Shown here piece by piece: positions 5,527 through 6,321 of a stretch of DNA of 6,321 nt. The stretch is taken from positions 10,577-16,897 of the forward strand of contig DBCH01000092.1 of assembly GCA_002292955.1 (NCBI GenBank). The letters run 5' to 3'. The notes beneath the pieces were generated by a model. It made no database searches and was not told the origin of the DNA. It saw only the letters and a program-made list of their open reading frames with translations. Both the position numbers and the translations under genes were made by a program. The DNA is from Microbacteriaceae bacterium UBA963. Lineage in GTDB: Bacteria; Actinomycetota; Actinomycetes; Actinomycetales; Microbacteriaceae. How positions within the stretch are numbered: the first letter of the stretch is position 1; each line of letters begins with the position of its first letter.

Positions 5527-5859
5527 CTACTCGTATGGCACCCAGACATAGCAGTGGTCCAGCATGGGCGATTTCTCGAAATCTCCGATGCACCACATGT
5601 CTTTGTGACGATCGATTGATCCGTCCTTATACGACACCCGGCAAATCGTGCGAAAAACAGTGGGGTAGCCCTTGTCCGTGAGTAGATGGCTGCGCGGGTC
5701 TCCGCAGGAGGGTACGCCCACGATGTTTGAGACCTGTGCGTCGCGCGCGCTCATTTCCTGAATTTCTTTGAGGGCCTGGGCATTTAGTGGGTCCGGTGCA
5801 CAGGCGCTCAATGCTGTCGTTGCTGCAACGAGCAGGAGCAGGAGGAACCGACGAGTCAT
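5527..5859 (-). CDS. Small cysteine-containing predicted lipoprotein, function unknown
   Basis: A 110-residue predicted lipoprotein of no family I recognise. Seen: a short basic N-region MTRRF, a hydrophobic stretch LLLLLVAATTA, and a lipobox-like LSAC with the acylated cysteine at residue 20. The mature part carries four more cysteines (52, 73, 90, 103), an even number that could form two disulfides outside the membrane, and ends in aromatic-rich VWVPYE. The start is uncertain: ATG 5859 gives a textbook signal peptide, ATG 5871 adds only MVTD, and the frame is open to 5907; none has a clear ribosome binding site. It lies on the same strand as the B6 genes but is separated from them by a predicted promoter, and nothing links it to that pathway. 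Confidence 0.7.
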   Translation of the reverse strand: MTRRFLLLLLVAATTALSACAPDPLNAQALKEIQEMSARDAQVSNIVGVPSCGDPRSHLLTDKGYPTVFRTICRVSYKDGSIDRHKDMWCIGDFEKSPMLDHCYVWVPYE

Positions 5860-5933
5860 GTCGGTGACCATAACACGGTATGTGGGAGAGTAGAAGATAA
5901 AGGGCACGACATCGTTGACGGACGGATTTCAGC

Positions 5934-6321
5934 ATGAGCGACCGCGAGCAGCGCGACGATTCCTCGAGTGACGATGCGGAGCGACCAGGCAGGGGCGATG
6001 ATCGCCGACCGTCGTCGGATTCCCCGCGCTCATCTCGCCCTCGATCGGACCGTCCGGAGCGCGCGTCTGGCGCCCCCCGTGGAGATCGTTTAGCCGGCGG
6101 TCCCCGCCGCGACGGGCCTGCGTCTGGCCGACCGCGACGCGACAGTGATGCGCGCCCGCCGCGCACCGGCGGAGATCGGCCATACTCTCCGCGTCCGGCC
6201 CGTGATGGCGACCGCCCGGATCGCCCGCGCCGTGACGGCGATCGCCCTTATTCTCCGCGTCCTGCGCGTGATGGCGATTCGCGCCCACCACGAAGTAATG
6301 GCGACCGCCCATACTCGCCGC
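5934..6321 (+). CDS. Low-complexity Arg/Asp/Gly/Pro-rich protein, 5' part only
   Basis: An ATG at 5934 opens a plus-strand frame without a stop to the window edge (129 complete codons). The protein is almost entirely Arg, Asp, Pro, Gly and Ser. It starts acidic (MSDREQRDDSSSDDAERPGR) and becomes repetitive: GDRPYSPRPARDGD occurs at residues 80-93 and 102-115, and GDRPYSP again at 123-129, giving a period of about 21-22 residues. Such disordered, RNA-binding-like extensions are common at the N-termini of actinobacterial RNA-acting proteins, for example some rRNA pseudouridine synthases and helicases, so a folded domain may follow beyond the window; I cannot tell which. GC content is visibly higher than in the B6 genes. 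The ribosome binding site is weak (GGA about 8 nt upstream). It diverges from the lipoprotein gene. The opposite strand is also open here, but its proteins lack any recognisable feature. Confidence 0.65.
   Translation, partial: MSDREQRDDSSSDDAERPGRGDDRRPSSDSPRSSRPRSDRPERASGAPRGDRLAGGPRRDGPASGRPRRDSDARPPRTGGDRPYSPRPARDGDRPDRPRRDGDRPYSPRPARDGDSRPPRSNGDRPYSP
6171..6320 (+). repeat. Coding tandem-like repeats of a 21-22 codon unit
   Basis: The segment encoding GDRPYSPRPARDGD begins at 6171 and again at 6237, and its first seven codons begin again at 6300. The copies differ mainly at synonymous positions (for example GGA GAT CGG against GGC GAT CGC), so the protein sequence is conserved more tightly than the DNA. 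Confidence 0.7.

Noticed and set aside
5627..6312. Arg-rich minus-strand open frames at 5627-6166 and 5929-6312
   Set aside because: They are shadows of the lipoprotein gene and of the repetitive plus-strand frame; they cross the divergent intergenic region and lack start signals or motifs.
1..6321. CRISPR array, insertion sequence, tRNA or rRNA genes, phage or defence system
   Set aside because: No spaced direct repeats of CRISPR type, no transposase motifs or terminal inverted repeats, and no RNA gene signatures were found; the only repeats are coding repeats at the right end and short promoter-region repeats.

Overview
The window holds most of a vitamin B6 (pyridoxine/pyridoxal) degradation locus, followed by two unrelated genes at its right end. 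Moderate-to-high GC, good Shine-Dalgarno sites, and an Arg/Asp/Gly/Pro-rich low-complexity reading frame at the right edge suggest an actinobacterium, perhaps of the Microbacteriaceae/Micrococcales type. That placement is inference; no taxonomic marker is present.

Positions 1-5350, all transcribed on the minus strand, carry six complete genes. In transcription order (right to left) they are: 4-pyridoxolactonase (metallo-beta-lactamase fold), pyridoxal 4-dehydrogenase (SDR), 2-methyl-3-hydroxypyridine-5-carboxylate (MHPC) oxygenase (FAD monooxygenase), a PF06684/DUF1185 'amino acid synthesis' family protein, a class II aldolase-fold 3-hydroxy-2-methylpyridine-4,5-dicarboxylate decarboxylase, and 5-formyl-3-hydroxy-2-methylpyridine-4-carboxylate (FHMPC) 5-dehydrogenase (3-hydroxyacyl-CoA dehydrogenase fold). 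Five of the six match, in family and in distinctive motifs, enzymes of B6 degradation pathway I characterised in Mesorhizobium loti. Together they would convert pyridoxal to 4-pyridoxolactone and 4-pyridoxate, and then (after one step not seen here) FHMPC to the dicarboxylate, to MHPC and to the ring-opened 2-(acetamidomethylene)succinate (AAMS).

The locus appears to be two transcription units. The lactonase-dehydrogenase pair has a candidate promoter at 5476-5505 with an inverted repeat just downstream, and ends in a hairpin terminator at 3755-3787. The four-gene unit starts from a candidate promoter at 3676-3704 whose -35 box lies inside a perfect palindrome, and its genes are tightly packed, including an 8-nt overlap between the oxygenase and the DUF1185 gene. 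Not in the window: the entry enzyme making pyridoxal, 4-pyridoxate dehydrogenase, AAMS hydrolase, a transporter and a regulator. The DUF1185 protein has no assigned step in the known pathway and is the most interesting unknown here.

The right end has a small predicted lipoprotein gene (minus, 5527-5859) and, divergent from it, the open 5' part of a repetitive low-complexity gene (plus, from 5934, running off the window). Positions 1-114 hold no clear gene or terminator; an open minus-strand frame starting at 69 could be the next operon gene.
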